DNA of 64,000 nt from Isochrysis galbana. Its lineage: Eukaryota > Haptophyta > Isochrysidales > Isochrysidaceae. The position numbers and the translations under genes are program-made. The stretch is taken from assembly GCA_018136815.1 (NCBI GenBank), contig CM030938.1:3077289-3141288 (forward strand). Reading direction: 5' to 3'. Below the pieces are notes generated by a model. It saw only the letters and a program-made list of their open reading frames with translations, was not told where the DNA came from and did no database searches. Shown in pieces: positions 30,513 through 42,900 of this stretch. Within the stretch, counting starts at the first letter, position 1. Each line of letters opens with the position of its first letter.

Positions 30513-32633
30513 CACGATCCGACGAGGCTGCGCGCCGAGCTCGCCCGCAGCGCGCGCGACGTGAAAAGCAAGTGCTGCGCCAAATGATGCACCGATCACG
30601 TCGAACGCTTCTCCCCGAAACATGCAAGCAGCGCGGTAGCATACTCGCCGACCATGGCCGCCGACCCATGCTCGTCGAGAGGGAAAGCGCGGAACCGTCC
30701 AGGCCGCGATGCCTAGGGCGTAAACGTCGCTATGAGCCAGCGCAGTGCCCCACAGGTTGCCGAAGCCGCGGTGGTCTCCGAGCAGCCCGTGTGCGATGAC
30801 CAGCGGAGCTTGCTCAATCTTGGAGTTCTCCGCCTTCCGCAGCAACAGCAAAGATGGATGTGCGGGTCGACGATAGACGGTTCGACCCGTCTCTCGACGG
30901 CGCGCGGGGGCGCACCAGTGCTCTCGGTCAGACCGCGCGATTCCTCCTCCTCCCATGCGTCCACCAGGGCATCCAGCGGCGTACACTCGGAGCTGGCGGA
31001 CAGCTTGGCGCACATTCGCTTAGCGAGCGAGCCCGGCTCCGCGCACGGCTCGTCCGGTGGCATCACGAGCTTCTACGCCAGGGGTCAAGCGCTAGCCGCC
31101 ACGGCATACGATATCTTGTCGACGACAGAGGATACCCGCCGCGGCACGCGCAGGAAGTGGCGTCGCAACGCGTTTCGCAGCGCTTGGCGTGGACTAGAAA
31201 TCATCCCTGCGCCCTGCAACGGGAGGCGCATCAACTCCAGAGTGCCTGCAAGCCCAACAGACGGCTGCGCTGCGAGCCACGCCGCAAACTCAAGGGCACG
31301 CTCCCAGGCCGCATCAAGGTTGGGCGCGGCCTCGTGAATCAGGTGAGCTGCCGCCGCGGTGCTCGATCCGTCCCCAATCTGTAGTCGCAGGCCTCGCAAG
31401 CCAGCAAGCCGAGCCCGCACACGCTGCCATGCACCACGCTGATGAGCGGGAATGCGCAGGGATCGCAACCTTGTGAGGACAGACAAGAGCTCCTCGATGC
31501 TCGCGGTCTCCACGTCTTGCCAGGTTGCACTGCACAAGACGAGCGCAAGCACGCGGTGGGTCCGGTTGCGTATCGCCTCGAACGCGGCTTCGAGCTGTGC
31601 TGCTACGACAGCTGCGCATTGAGCGCAAGAGAACTCGATTGCACTCACGCCCGAATCGTCGTCACAGGCGACGCGAATCGGGGGCACCGACTTGGCCGCG
31701 TCATCCACCGCAGGCAGCGACGTCCACACGAGATTCGGTCGCGAAGGGCTGACAGCCACTGGAGCGCGGCGGGCGCCCGCCGCAGACTGGCTTGCGACCA
31801 AGCCTCCGACGCCGAGAATGCGGCGCTCCGACAACGAAGAGCACGCACGCCCACCTCGCGCGCACGGCAACAGCGCCTGCGGCTAGCGCTGACGCCATCG
31901 CCTGTGCTTGCTCTGGCGTGTCGCAAACGTGCTGCACCAAGCCCGAGGGAAAGCGCCTCTCCCGTCCCGACTTCCTCGTCGCGCAAGTAGAGCCTCATGG
32001 CCGCGACGGGACCGACGGCCTCAGCAAGGCTCCGAGTCAGCAGACCCGCGGGTGTCAGACCCCGCGTGAGCTCGCCGTGCTGGAAGGTGGCGTCTTTTGA
32101 CGCTACTACACAGTCGGTGAGCAAGGCAATTGCGAGCCCGCCTCCGAGCACAGTGCCGTGCACCGCGCTCACGACAGGAACAGACAGGGTTCGCAGAGCG
32201 ACGAAACCAGCGAATAAGTCCACGGAGCTCCTGGCCGACTCCGTCATCCTCCCCGAGCTGCCACGCCGCAACTTGTACAGGTTGCCACCAGGGCAGAAGT
32301 GCGGCCCTCTGCCCTGCACGACCACTGAGCCGACCGTCGAAGCCGGCTGCGCACGGAGCCACAGCACGGCCCGCAGCATATCGGCTGCCATCTCACCGCT
32401 GAGCGCGTTGAAGTGCTCCGGGTCATTCAGTTCGAGCACCGCGACGCGGGTGTCGCGGTGTAGAGTCAGAGAGACCAGCGAGCCGTCGCCGGGTGGCAGC
32501 GTCGGCCGCTCGCCAAAATGAGCGCCTCCTCCGCACTCGCACAGAGAGGTGAGGGAGCGACGAGGTCGAGCAATGGATCGGAGGAGAACGGCGCCACCGC
32601 GGGGTCGATGTCACGCCATGAGATACAATACAT
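30513..32633 (-). CDS. PKS segment: second ECH-ECH-thioesterase cassette (frame-broken, runs into gap)
   Basis: Near-identical copy of 36182-38304 placed after the second KS. In translation order: linker starting at CISWRDIDPAVAP, first crotonase domain (HFCPGGNL oxyanion-type loop, HGTVLGGGLAIAL helix), second crotonase domain (VVHGSVCGLGLL), linker, then an alpha/beta-hydrolase start (PLVIAHGLLGD) with the nucleophile motif GASFGA just before the gap. Several single-base insertions or deletions relative to the other copy break the frame (for example near 31251, 31376, 31448, 31797 and 32513), and neither copy is consistently the better one. This suggests consensus errors as well as, or instead of, decay. 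Confidence 0.65.
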
Positions 32634-34299
32634 CTTCGATGCTGCAAACGTAGGAGAGCTGGCCGTCGGACGCGCTCGGCGACGCGCCCCTTGAGACCAC
32701 GCAAAGCGTCGGCGATGGAACTCGGGTGCAGTCGAGGCGAATCGTGCCGTCAGGTCCGCAACCTTCACGTCTCGCCAGCTGCGGCTCATCACACCATGTG
32801 CAATGGTTCCATTCAAGCCGAACGACGACACGCTTCCCGCGTGACGGGGAGTCTGCCGGGATGCTAGCGAAAGCAGTTGCACTGGCATCACCCCAGGTGA
32901 CCCGGCGATCGTCTCGACCACGTGCACGTTCATGATGCGGAGCTGCGCATTGGGAGGTGCCTGCTCCGCCATGAGACGTAGTCCGAGACAAACCAAGCCA
33001 CAGGCTCCTGCGGCGGCTTCCGCGTGGCCCCAATTCGCTTTGCTCGAACCGATAGCCAGCGGCCTACCACCACCGCGGCGGACTAGAACGGACGCTTCGA
33101 GGGCTCGAATTTCAACCGGGTCGCCGAGAGGGGTCCCAGTCCCGTGAGCCTCGTAGCCGAACAAGTCGGACTCGAGCAGCGATGCGTCGGCAAGCGCCGC
33201 GCGGATGAGCTGCCGCTGGGCTTGGCCGTTGGGAGCGGTGAGTGACGCTGACTTTCCATCCTGCTGCACGGCCGCGCCCTCGAACACAGCCTTCTCGACG
33301 TCGTCGGCACTCCGTAGCAGCATCGAGTAGCAGCCCTCGCCACGAACATACCCATCGGCGCGAGCGTCGAATGTGTGGCAGCGGCCTCGAGTCGACAACA
33401 TTCCTGCGTTAGCGAACGAAAGGGACACGACCTGCGAGAAAATCATGCCGATGCCGCAAGATAGCGCAGCAACGGACTCTGAGCGTTCTAAGGATCGCAG
33501 GCTTGTGTGAGCAGCTACGAGTCCGCTCGAGCATGCGGTGTCGATACTGAGGCAAGGGCCTGCAACCCCAGGGCGAACGAAAGGCGGCCAGCAGCCATTG
33601 AGCAACCTAAGGCCGTGGGAGCGTAGCCACTCGTCAAATGACCATTCCGCGACATGACCTCGCTATACTCTGAAGCCCATATGCCAACAAAGACGCCCAT
33701 CGCAAGCCGACCAAGTCGCCCCTCGTGTAGCCGCTCCCATGCAGTGCTTCATAGCCCCTCTCAAGCAAAATGCGCTGCATTGGGTCCATGATGGCCGCCT
33801 CGGCTGGCGACACGAAGAAGAATGCGTTGTCGAACAAGTCCGCATCGCGCATGAAGCCGCCGTGTCGAATGTGCGAAACGCCAGGCGCCAACTCGGACAA
33901 ACCGCCTCCTCGACTCCCCAACGCGACGCGTCGATAGAAGTGATGCAGTCTTGCCCCGTGGACAGCGTCTGCCACAGAGTGAGGTGTCGTGTGCTCCGCG
34001 AGGACCATGGACAGCCATTGCAGCAACCTGCACTGCGATGTCAGTCTTCCGCACCAAGCCGGGAGTGGGCATGTCGGCGGGGTCCTCTGAGCAACATCGA
34101 AAAGACTAGCAATCGCGCGCGCAGTTGGCTGCTCAAAGACCAAGGTCGCTGGAAGAAGAACTGCGTCACCGACAAGAGCTTGAAGCCGGCTCCTCAATTC
34201 AACCACACCTAGCGAGTCGAGGCCGGACTCCATCAACGGCACGTCGGCATCGATGTACGATGAAGACGAGCCGATGGTCGAGCGGGCCACTTCCAACAC
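32634..34299 (-). CDS. PKS segment: ACP and second ketosynthase
   Basis: The ACP at ~34120-34299 has GLDSLG with the phosphopantetheine Ser. The KS follows: DADLFDNAFFFVSPAEAA.MDP start near 33840, the active-site Cys in DTACSSGL (~33535), and the His motifs EAHGTGT (~33150) and KANWGH (~33030). There is a frameshift between ~33605 and 33700. After the KS the chain passes directly to the ECH cassette, without DH or AT. The lack of a cis AT after either KS is what is seen in trans-AT-type synthases; a free AT or the N-terminal AT would have to serve. Confidence 0.7.
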
Positions 34300-34429
34300 C
34301 TCGTCGAGGGAGATGACGACAGCGCGAGGACAACAACATGCGCCTCATGGCTGTTTTCCGTCCGTTGTGCTTCGATGGTGAAGTTGGACAGAAGACGCGA
34401 CGCATGAACAAATTGTGTGGAGAAGACAT

Positions 34430-35460
34430 CCCACTCAATGATCATCATCGCATGAACCATCGGCGTCCGCGGTGAAAGTGACGCTCCCAGCGCGTGCGCG
34501 CCATCGGCCATCGTAATCATGCCAAACCCGTAGCTGCGCAAGAGTGCGCCGATCGAGGCCTCCGCCGCCATCCCGACGTCGGCCCAAGGACCCCACTGCA
34601 CCGATGATCCATTCCGTCCCGCCAGCCGTCGATGGCAACTTGTCGCATCGAGTGTGCAATTGGCCGCGGAGTAGTTGGCTTGCCACTCCCTCCGAGCAAC
34701 GCAGCGACTGAGGAGAAGAGCACACACGCGTCAAGCGGGCGCCAGCGCGCATCCATGCTCGAGATTCCAAGCACCGAGCGCTTTCGGCGCGAACACCCGT
34801 CTGAAAGATAGAGCGCTTTGCGAGGGCATCAGACAGTCGGCGAGCACACCCGCTGCGTGCCACACGCCCTCAGCTCCGAGCCGCCAGACCCAGCCACACA
34901 CGAGAGCAGAAGGCGCGTGTCAGACACCTCTGCTACGTCGCATGCACACGCAATAATCGGAGACGTTCCGCTTGGTCGATCAAGGATCTGCTCGCCTGCG
35001 CGACGCGACCACTCCGGGAGGCCAGCGCGACCCTCGCCGCACCTTGGCGGCCGAGCCACTTACCCGTGAGCAGGCCGAGGCCGCCGTGCCGCCAGAGATG
35101 AGATGCACACCGTCGACCGCCGGCGCTTGCGAACCAGTCGAGCCAAGACGGTCCAACCTTGGCACCCTCGCAGACTGGCCGGCGAAGCACAGCTCCGGCT
35201 CCGATGCAGGCGAAGACGACGCAACGCAACGACTCAGGCAGACGATCGCCGCAGCAGTCTAGGTGCCAAGCAGCGGCGCTTGCAGCCTCAGCGTGTACCG
35301 TGCGCAAGAGGCGAGCAGGCCTCCAAATGTGGGACGCGGACGGAAGCGGGGCTACATGGCTGGGCGCCAGCATTCAGAACCCACAACGGGTAGGGACGAC
35401 GGGCCAACTGCAGACGCGCTAGCTGCAGCGCGCCCTCCATCGCCGGCAACGTGGACAGAG
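34430..35460 (-). CDS. PKS segment: ketoreductase domain (frame-broken)
   Basis: A KR structural half (LWVLNAGAQP near 35380) leads into a Rossmann nucleotide-binding motif GGLGLLTG (~35075). In other frames follow the catalytic Ser (LFSSVAALLGG, ~34700) and Tyr (ANYSAAN, ~34670) and a conserved WGPW (~34590). All KR catalytic features are present, but at least three frame changes are needed to read them. Reduces beta-keto to beta-hydroxy groups with NADPH in this family. Confidence 0.65.
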
Positions 35461-36903
35461 CAGATGCGCGAGCCAACGCAAGGCTCATTCCAAGCCCATC
35501 GGCGTGGTTGCGCCGAAGGTCTGCTGAGCTTGGTAGCCCTCGTGCCGTATAATTCGCGCGAGCGCCAAGGACGAGTGGGCTCGTCTCCAGCAGCCCCTTC
35601 GAAGCACCCTGCTCCGTCTCCCACCAGGTCGAGGGCGAATCGCATCCCAAGAAGCCTTCAAGCGCGTCAGTGAAGATGGGCTCGCGGTTTCCGATGCACC
35701 GCGTCACGACATCAATGTGTTTGCCGGCCAGGCGCATCGACAAAACAGGGCCGTACGGCGCGAGCGCGTCCTCCGTCACGCCTGGGAACATCTCGCACCA
35801 CGTGGGCCAACGGTCAGAGGATAGCGCCATCAAGATGGCTCGCTCATGCCCACTCTCAATGCCCGAGAAGGGCTCGATGTTGACTGAGAGCGTGTGGAGA
35901 GCGTGCCGGCACTGACGGTACACGGGCAGCATCCGCTCGAATGTGGAGGCAAGCTCCAATACCTCGGCGTGTGATGCGCCTCGAGGTAGGCACTGGGCTG
36001 CCACGAAGCAGCCGAGCGCCTCCTCTGGCAACGTCGTGAGTTGAGGGAAGCGCGTCCACACATCGGCCCCCATCTCGATCCGCAGATGAATCAGCAGCAC
36101 ACCCATTGCCGCCAACCGGAGCTCCGAGAGCATCTGCGGCACCGGCAGATCCCTTGGCACTGCCGGCGGCGGGTCGACAAGCACGATCCGACGAGGCTGC
36201 GCGCCGAGCTCGCCCGCAGCGCGCGCGACGTGAAAAGCAAGTGCTGCGCCAAATGATGCACCGATCACGTCGAACGGCTTCTCCCCGAAACATGCAAGCA
36301 GCGCGGTAGCATACTCGCCGACCATGGCCGCCGACCCATGCTCGTCGAGAGGGAAAGCGGCGAACCGTCCAGGCCGCGATGCCTTAGGGCGTAAACGTCG
36401 CTATGAGCCAGCGCAGTGCCCCACAGGTTGCCGAAGCCGCGGTGGTCTCGAGCAGCCCGTGTGCGATGACCAGCGGAGCTTGCTCAATCTTGGAGTTCTC
36501 CGCCTTCCGCAGCAACAGCAAGATGGATGTGCCGGGTCGACGATAGACGGTTCGACCCGTCTCTCGACGGCGCGCGGGGGCGCACCAGTGCTCTCGGTCA
36601 GACCGCGCGATTCCTCCTCCTCGTCCCATGCGTCCACCAGGGCATCCAGCGGCGTACACTCGGAGCTGGCGGACAGCTTGGCGCACATTCGCTTAGCGAG
36701 CGAGCCCGGCTCCGCGCACGGCTCGTCGGTGGCATCACGAGCTTCTACGCCAGGGGTCCAAGCGCTAGCCGCCACGGCATACGATATCTTGTCGACGACA
36801 GAGGATACCCGCGCGGCACGCGCAGGAAGTGGCGGTCGCAACGCGTTTCGCAGCGCTTGGCGTGGACTAGAAATCATCCCTGCGCCCTGCAACGGGAGGC
36901 GCA
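35460..36903 (-). CDS. PKS segment: end of second ECH and an internal thioesterase-like alpha/beta hydrolase
   Basis: Continues the main PKS frame after a one-base loss near 36926. The linker is Arg/Pro-rich and shows no clear ACP. The hydrolase begins with APLVIAHGLL (~36490), has GASFGA (nucleophile Ser, ~36265) and RIVLVDPPP after it, and ends around 35640. An internal TE-like domain followed by KR and ACP is unusual, since thioesterases normally end a PKS. It could edit or transfer intermediates; that is inference. Frame breaks occur between 36325 and 36500. Confidence 0.6.
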
Positions 36904-39900
36904 TCAACTCCAGAGTGCCTGCAAGCCAACAGACGGCTGCGCTGCGAGCCACGCCGCAAACTCAAGGGCACGCTCCCAGGCCGCATCAAGGTTGGGCGCG
37001 GCCTCGTGAATCAGGTGAGCTGCCGCCGCGGTGCTCGATCCGTCCCCAATCCTGTAGTCGCAGGCCTCGCAAGCCAGCAAGCCGAGCCCGCACACGCTGC
37101 CATGCACCACGCTGATGAGCGGGATGCGCAGGGATCGCAACCTTGTGAGGACAGACAAGAGCTCCTCGATGCTCGCGGTCTCCACGTCTTGCCAGGTTGC
37201 ACTGCACAAGACGAGCGCAAGCACGCGGCGGGTCCGGTTGCGTATCGCCTCGAACGCGGCTTCGAGCTGTGCTGCTACGACAGCTGCGCATTGAGCGCAA
37301 GAGAACTCGATTGCACTCACGCCCGAATCGTCGTCACAGGCGACGCGAATCGGGGGCACCGACTTGGCCGCGTCATCCACCGCAGGCAGCGACGTCCACA
37401 CGAGATTCGGTCGCGAAGGGCTGACAGCCACTGGAGCGCGGCGGGCGCCCGCCGCAGACTTGGCTTGCGACCAAGCCTCCGACGCGAGAATGCGGCGCTC
37501 CGACAACGAAAGAGCACGCACGCCCACCTCGCGCGCGGCAACAGCGCCTGCGGCTAGCGCTGACGCCATCGCCTGTGCTTGCTCTGGCGTGTCGCAAACG
37601 TGCTGCACAAGCCCGAGGGAAAGCGCCTCTCCCGTCCCGACTTCCTCGTCGCGCAAGTAGAGCCTCATGGCCGCGACGGGACCGACGGCCTCAGCAAGGC
37701 TCCGAGTCAGCAGACCCGCGGGTGTCAGACCCCGCGTGAGCTCGCCGTGCTGGAAGGTGGCGTCTTTTGACGCTACTACACAGTCGGTGAGCAAGGCAAT
37801 TGCGAGCCCGCCTCCGAGCACAGTGCCGTGCACCGCGCTCACGACAGGAACAGACAGGGTTCGCAGAGCGACGAAACCAGCGAATAAGTCCACGGAGCTC
37901 CTGGCCGACTCCGTCATCCTCCCCGAGCTGCCACGCCGCAACTTGTACAGGTTGCCACCAGGGCAGAAGTGCGGCCCTCTGCCCTGCACGACCACTGAGC
38001 CGACCGTCGAAGCCGGCTGCGCACGGAGCCACAGCACGGCCCGCAGCATATCGGCTGCCATCTCACCGCTGAGCGCGTTGAAGTGCTCCGGGTCATTCAG
38101 TTCGAGCACCGCGACGCGGGTGTCGCGGTGTAGAGTCAGAGAGACCAGCGAGCCGTCGCCGGGTGGCAGCGTCGGCCGCTCCGCCAAAATGAGCGCCTCC
38201 TCCGCACTCGCACAGAGAGGTGAGGGAGCGACGAGGTCGAGCAATGGATCGGAGGAGAACGGCGCCACCGCGGGGTCGATGTCACGCCATGAGATACAAT
38301 ACATTGTGGATGCACCCGCCGAAAGGCAGATAGTCGTCGAGCGTGCGACACGGCGGCTCTCAAGGCCTTGAACATGCACTCCCGAAGAGGAGCTGCACCT
38401 CGCAGGCTGCATCCTGAGCATCGATGACGCATTCCCATTTGCTGCGACTGCTGCCCACACCAAGCCGATGCATCGATCGAGCGTGGCATTGCCAACTGCA
38501 AACGGCAAACGCGGCTGTTCACCGCCATCTCCGGCTAGGATGTGAATCATCTGCAAAGCACCCTCAAGATCCGCAGGGTGAACCAAAGTACCGGCAAGCC
38601 AGTGGCGCCGGCGTAGCCGCCCTAGTGCAATATCGGACGACGCAAAAGGCGCGCATATCATCTCGATTCTTCGATATTCCTCGCCATACTCCAAGTGTGC
38701 TGACCTCAGCCACTCATATACCTTGGCCGGCGAGAAAGGCCTCGAGCACACTTCGAAGATCGATGCGAGATCCAATGAAGCTTCCACCGCTCCCGAAGGG
38801 CGCATCGACCCAGCGCAATGCGTCGTGCGAGATCCCTCTAGATGAACACTTGTTACCTCGAGGTAACTGGATTGTCCATCAACGTTGCACTCGACAAACG
38901 AGCAGCGCCCGTCGAGTACAAGGGGTTGCAAGAAAGAGAGACACTCCAACGTCACGCGAGGTCCTCGCCCTCCACCGAGAAAATTTGTCGCACAGGCTCG
39001 GCCCAGCTCTAAGTAGCCAGCCACGGGGAACAACACGCGTCCAGCGACGATGTGGTCGGACACCACGGCCATCAACGCAGCGTCGATCACGCAGCGTGAT
39101 AGCACGCCTTGCTCGGAACTCTCACAGACCGCGCACAACGGATGAGGCACCTTCCTCACCTCGAACCGACGCCGTTTGGGACGAAGCTCGGCCGCGTGAC
39201 TGTTCACTTCCGGGCTGGCAGCTTTCGACCCACTGCCCACGCCGACTACCACGCAGGCGATGGTGCCGCTGTAACCAAAGGAGGAGACCCCGGCGTAGTC
39301 GACTCCGGAACCGCCAACGAAATCGGTATGCGCAGTCGCGTGCATAGGGAAAAGCGCGCGATGTGCAGTCAGCGCGGACTTGACGTGCGTATTCAGAACA
39401 TGAAGCTGCGCATTTGGTGGTGTCGTGCACTGCCGAAGCCCTTCTAGCAGGCCAATGAGGCCTGAGCCACCGGCTGCAGGTTCGCCATGCCCGCAGTTTG
39501 CTTTGACGCCGCGAATGGCGAAGGCATTCTCAGAGACGTCAGCCCATGTGGCAGCCAAGAGCGATCGCACCTCGATGGGATCACCGAGAGCCGTGCCAGT
39601 GCCGTGAGCCTCCCAGCTAGTCGTGTGGCCGTGATCACGGCGGAGACCCGCGGCGGCCAAGGCGGCTGTCAACATCATTATCTGGGCCTGGCCGTTGGGC
39701 GCGGTCAAGCTTGCACTCCGCCCGTCCTGCCGCACCGAGCTGCCCTCGAGCCCAAGAATAACGTCGGCATCGCCACCTCTCGACGACATAACGATGGCCG
39801 AACACGCCTCGCCCCGAGCATAGCCGTCAGCGCGGGAGTCGAACGTATGGCAGCGGCCCAAGGTGGAGAGCATACCGGCGACAGCAAACGCATTACTCGT

Positions 39901-42900
39901 GCCGGGGGCTAGCATGACAAACACACCCGTTGCCAAGGCAGCAGCGCATTCCCTAAGCGAATGCGCACACATGGCTGCATGACACGCGACAAGATTCGCC
40001 GAGCACGCAGTGTCATAGGACACGCATGGTCCCGTAAGTCCGAGGGCGAAGGAAATACGGCCGGATGCGATCGAGTGCGACCCTCCCGTCGCCGCGTACA
40101 CGCTCGTTGCCGTCGGCGATTCTTTGAGCAGATTCGCAAAGTCATTTGAGATAGCGGCGATCGCCACAAACACCCCTATCTCCTTTTCTAGTTCGTCTAG
40201 GTGCTGCGAGGCTTGCAAGGCCGCGTGGCCTTTTTCCAAGAGCAAGCGCTGTTGTGGATCCATGGCTGCCGCCTCCGCCTCCGAGATCCCGAAGTTCTCG
40301 TTGTCGAACAGGTCAACGCCCCGCAAGAAGGCTGCATTCCGCAGGCGCTTTGCAATAGCATCGCCGAACGTGGCCGAATCATCAAGTGTCCATCTCGAAA
40401 ATGGGATCTCCGACACCAAGTCGGCACCACACGCCAGGGAGGAGTTAACTTTGGACAACTGATCCGCTCCGTTTGGCAGGCAGGCCACGTAGGCATGTAT
40501 TGCAGCTTCCTCGAGCCGGAAATGCAGGGGGAGCATGTTTATGTTGGGCACAAGACGGCTCTCTGCCAAAAGTGATGCTCTTCGGCTCGTAGAGATTTCG
40601 CGATCGAGACTGGTGCGACTATTTCTCCGGCTCAACGAATATGGCGAACTCGATCGACTGCCACTAGCTGAGCGCACGTACGGAGACATGGCTCGAACGG
40701 TGCCATATTCGAAGGCGATCGTGGAGGACAATGATGCGTCGAAAGTTTCTTCTAGCTCCTGCGCGAGGTTGATTGCGTCGAAAGAGTCGATGCCGGCCGT
40801 CATGAGGGGAGTATCAGGCCGCACGTCGTCGCGGCCAGTGACACGGTGCACCGCGTCGAGGATTGCCTGCGTGACTGTCTCATCGCCATCATCACGGAAC
40901 CCTTGCGCTAGCGCTTCGGTCGCCGAGTCCTCGCTATCGCTCACCGCAAGTCGAACATGGGTCAGATCTGCAACTCTTTCATTCCCACCGTGGACTTCGG
41001 ACTGGGCCTTATGCGCATGCGCGATGGCTTTGATCGCAGGCAGGCACTCGGGATTTTTCAAAGCGCCTTGGTAACCTAGGGTCTTACCTCCGAAGATTGA
41101 TCGCAGCGTCTGCCGCGAGTACTTGCCGCTGTGAGTCTGGGGTAGCGTAGGCACGACAACAAACTCGGCTGGGACGGCATGTGCGCCTAGGCGCGACTTG
41201 ACTTGGCGTTGCAGCCTCGCAGCCTCATGCCGGGCCAATGAAGCTCCCGACTTTGAAACCACAAATGCGCACGGCACCGTACCCATCGTCGGATGCGGAA
41301 GGCCCACCACACACACGTCTTTCACAGGCGATTCCTCATTGTCTTGGTCGAGGAGTGCATTCTCAATCTCTTCAGTTCCGATGCGGGTTCCCCCAACGTT
41401 GATAACCTCGTCGGAACGGCCGTGGAATGTGTATGAACCGTCGCTGTGTCGGATTGCTAGGTCTCCTTGAATGTACGCTCCATCTTGGGTGAAGTAAGAA
41501 GCCCAGCGTTCCACATCACCCTGCCAACCCGCGCTGCCGAAGCCCTTCGAATTCCAGACCGTGAGCGCCATGTAAGGATAGGGCCGGAGAATGGCAGCCT
41601 CACCCGCTTCGTCTTGCCCGGCCGTGCGCCATCTTCCGCCTGAGTCGTCTCTCATTAAGACGTCGGCGTGAATCCAAGGTAGCGGCCATGTGCGGGTGCT
41701 CGGCCTCAGTTCTTGCGAGTCGTTGTCGTGGCAACGGCTCCACACCATGCCTCCGTGCTCGGTGGCCCAGTAAGAGTTGATGTACTCGGACGTCAGGTGG
41801 CGAACAGCGAAGCGATGAACGACCGAGTTGACCTGGAGACAGAGGTGCATCGAGGGATGGTCAATCCTTGGGGAATTGCCTCGGGAAGTGATGCAGCTCA
41901 GCAGGCCGGCAGCGCACCGGTTCTGCGCAGAACGTGCCAAGTCGTAAACTCCCCAGCTCATGGCGGGAGAGCACTTGCTGCGCCTCGGGATGCGTCATCA
42001 GCATCCGGAGGAAGGTGGAGCCCGCCTTGAACACGCTCACTCTATGGCGAGCAATGATGGCGGCGAATCGATCCGGCGGCGACACGGGCGAGCCGTCCAG
42101 CAAGATAGATGGAGTGCGGGTTAAGAGTGCGGCTGAGATCATGTAGGCCTGGCCGGTGATCCAGCCGGGAGTAGCAACGACGAAGAGGACGTCGGGCACC
42201 CAGTCGAGCGAGGGCGACGGTGGCCCGTACGACAGGTTCAGCACGATGCTGCTCGTCGCGCACAGCCCCACTTGGAAGCCGCCGTGTGCATGTACGATGC
42301 CCTTGGGTTTCCCTGTCGAGCCAGATGTGTACATGATGAAGAGGGGGTGAGAGGACTCAACAGCCTTCGGAGGGACAAGCTGCCAAAGAGCGCACACAAG
42401 CGCGGTGTCTGCGAGGGCCTCGATGCTGGAGGCTCCGCCTTGCGCCACAGCTTCGAGCAGGCCCTGGTGTCCCTGCACGAGAAGGGCCCTGCCGGGTAGC
42501 ACGTCAACTGCAGCGTGTCCCGTTTCGCTCGAAGAATGTGCGTCTACGATGAGCACCTTGGCTGAGGCGATGGCCGTTGACGCGGCGGCTGTGACCGCGT
42601 CGCGCACGAGTCGGGATTCGCTGATGAGCAGGCTTGCCCCGACGTCGTCGAGTCGGTCTGCGATAGCCACAGCGGAAGTTCCAGCAGCGATTGCTACGTA
42701 CGGCACGGCCAGTCGTTTGGCTGCCTGGATCCACACCACCGCGTCCAGCCCATTCCGCAGAAGGATGGCGACTCGAGGGGCGGCTACGCCTTCGAGAATG
42801 CGTTGCAGTGCGCATGCTGCGAGAACCGAGCGAATCAGCAGATCGCGGCGCGTTAGGGTCGAGTGGGTACCGTCGGGTGGCTCGTAGATGAAAGCCGTCT

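Noticed and set aside
41861-41961. Frameshift in the PKS adenylation domain
   Set aside because: An 85-nt GT-AG intron (41833-41917) explains it exactly and keeps the conserved motif.
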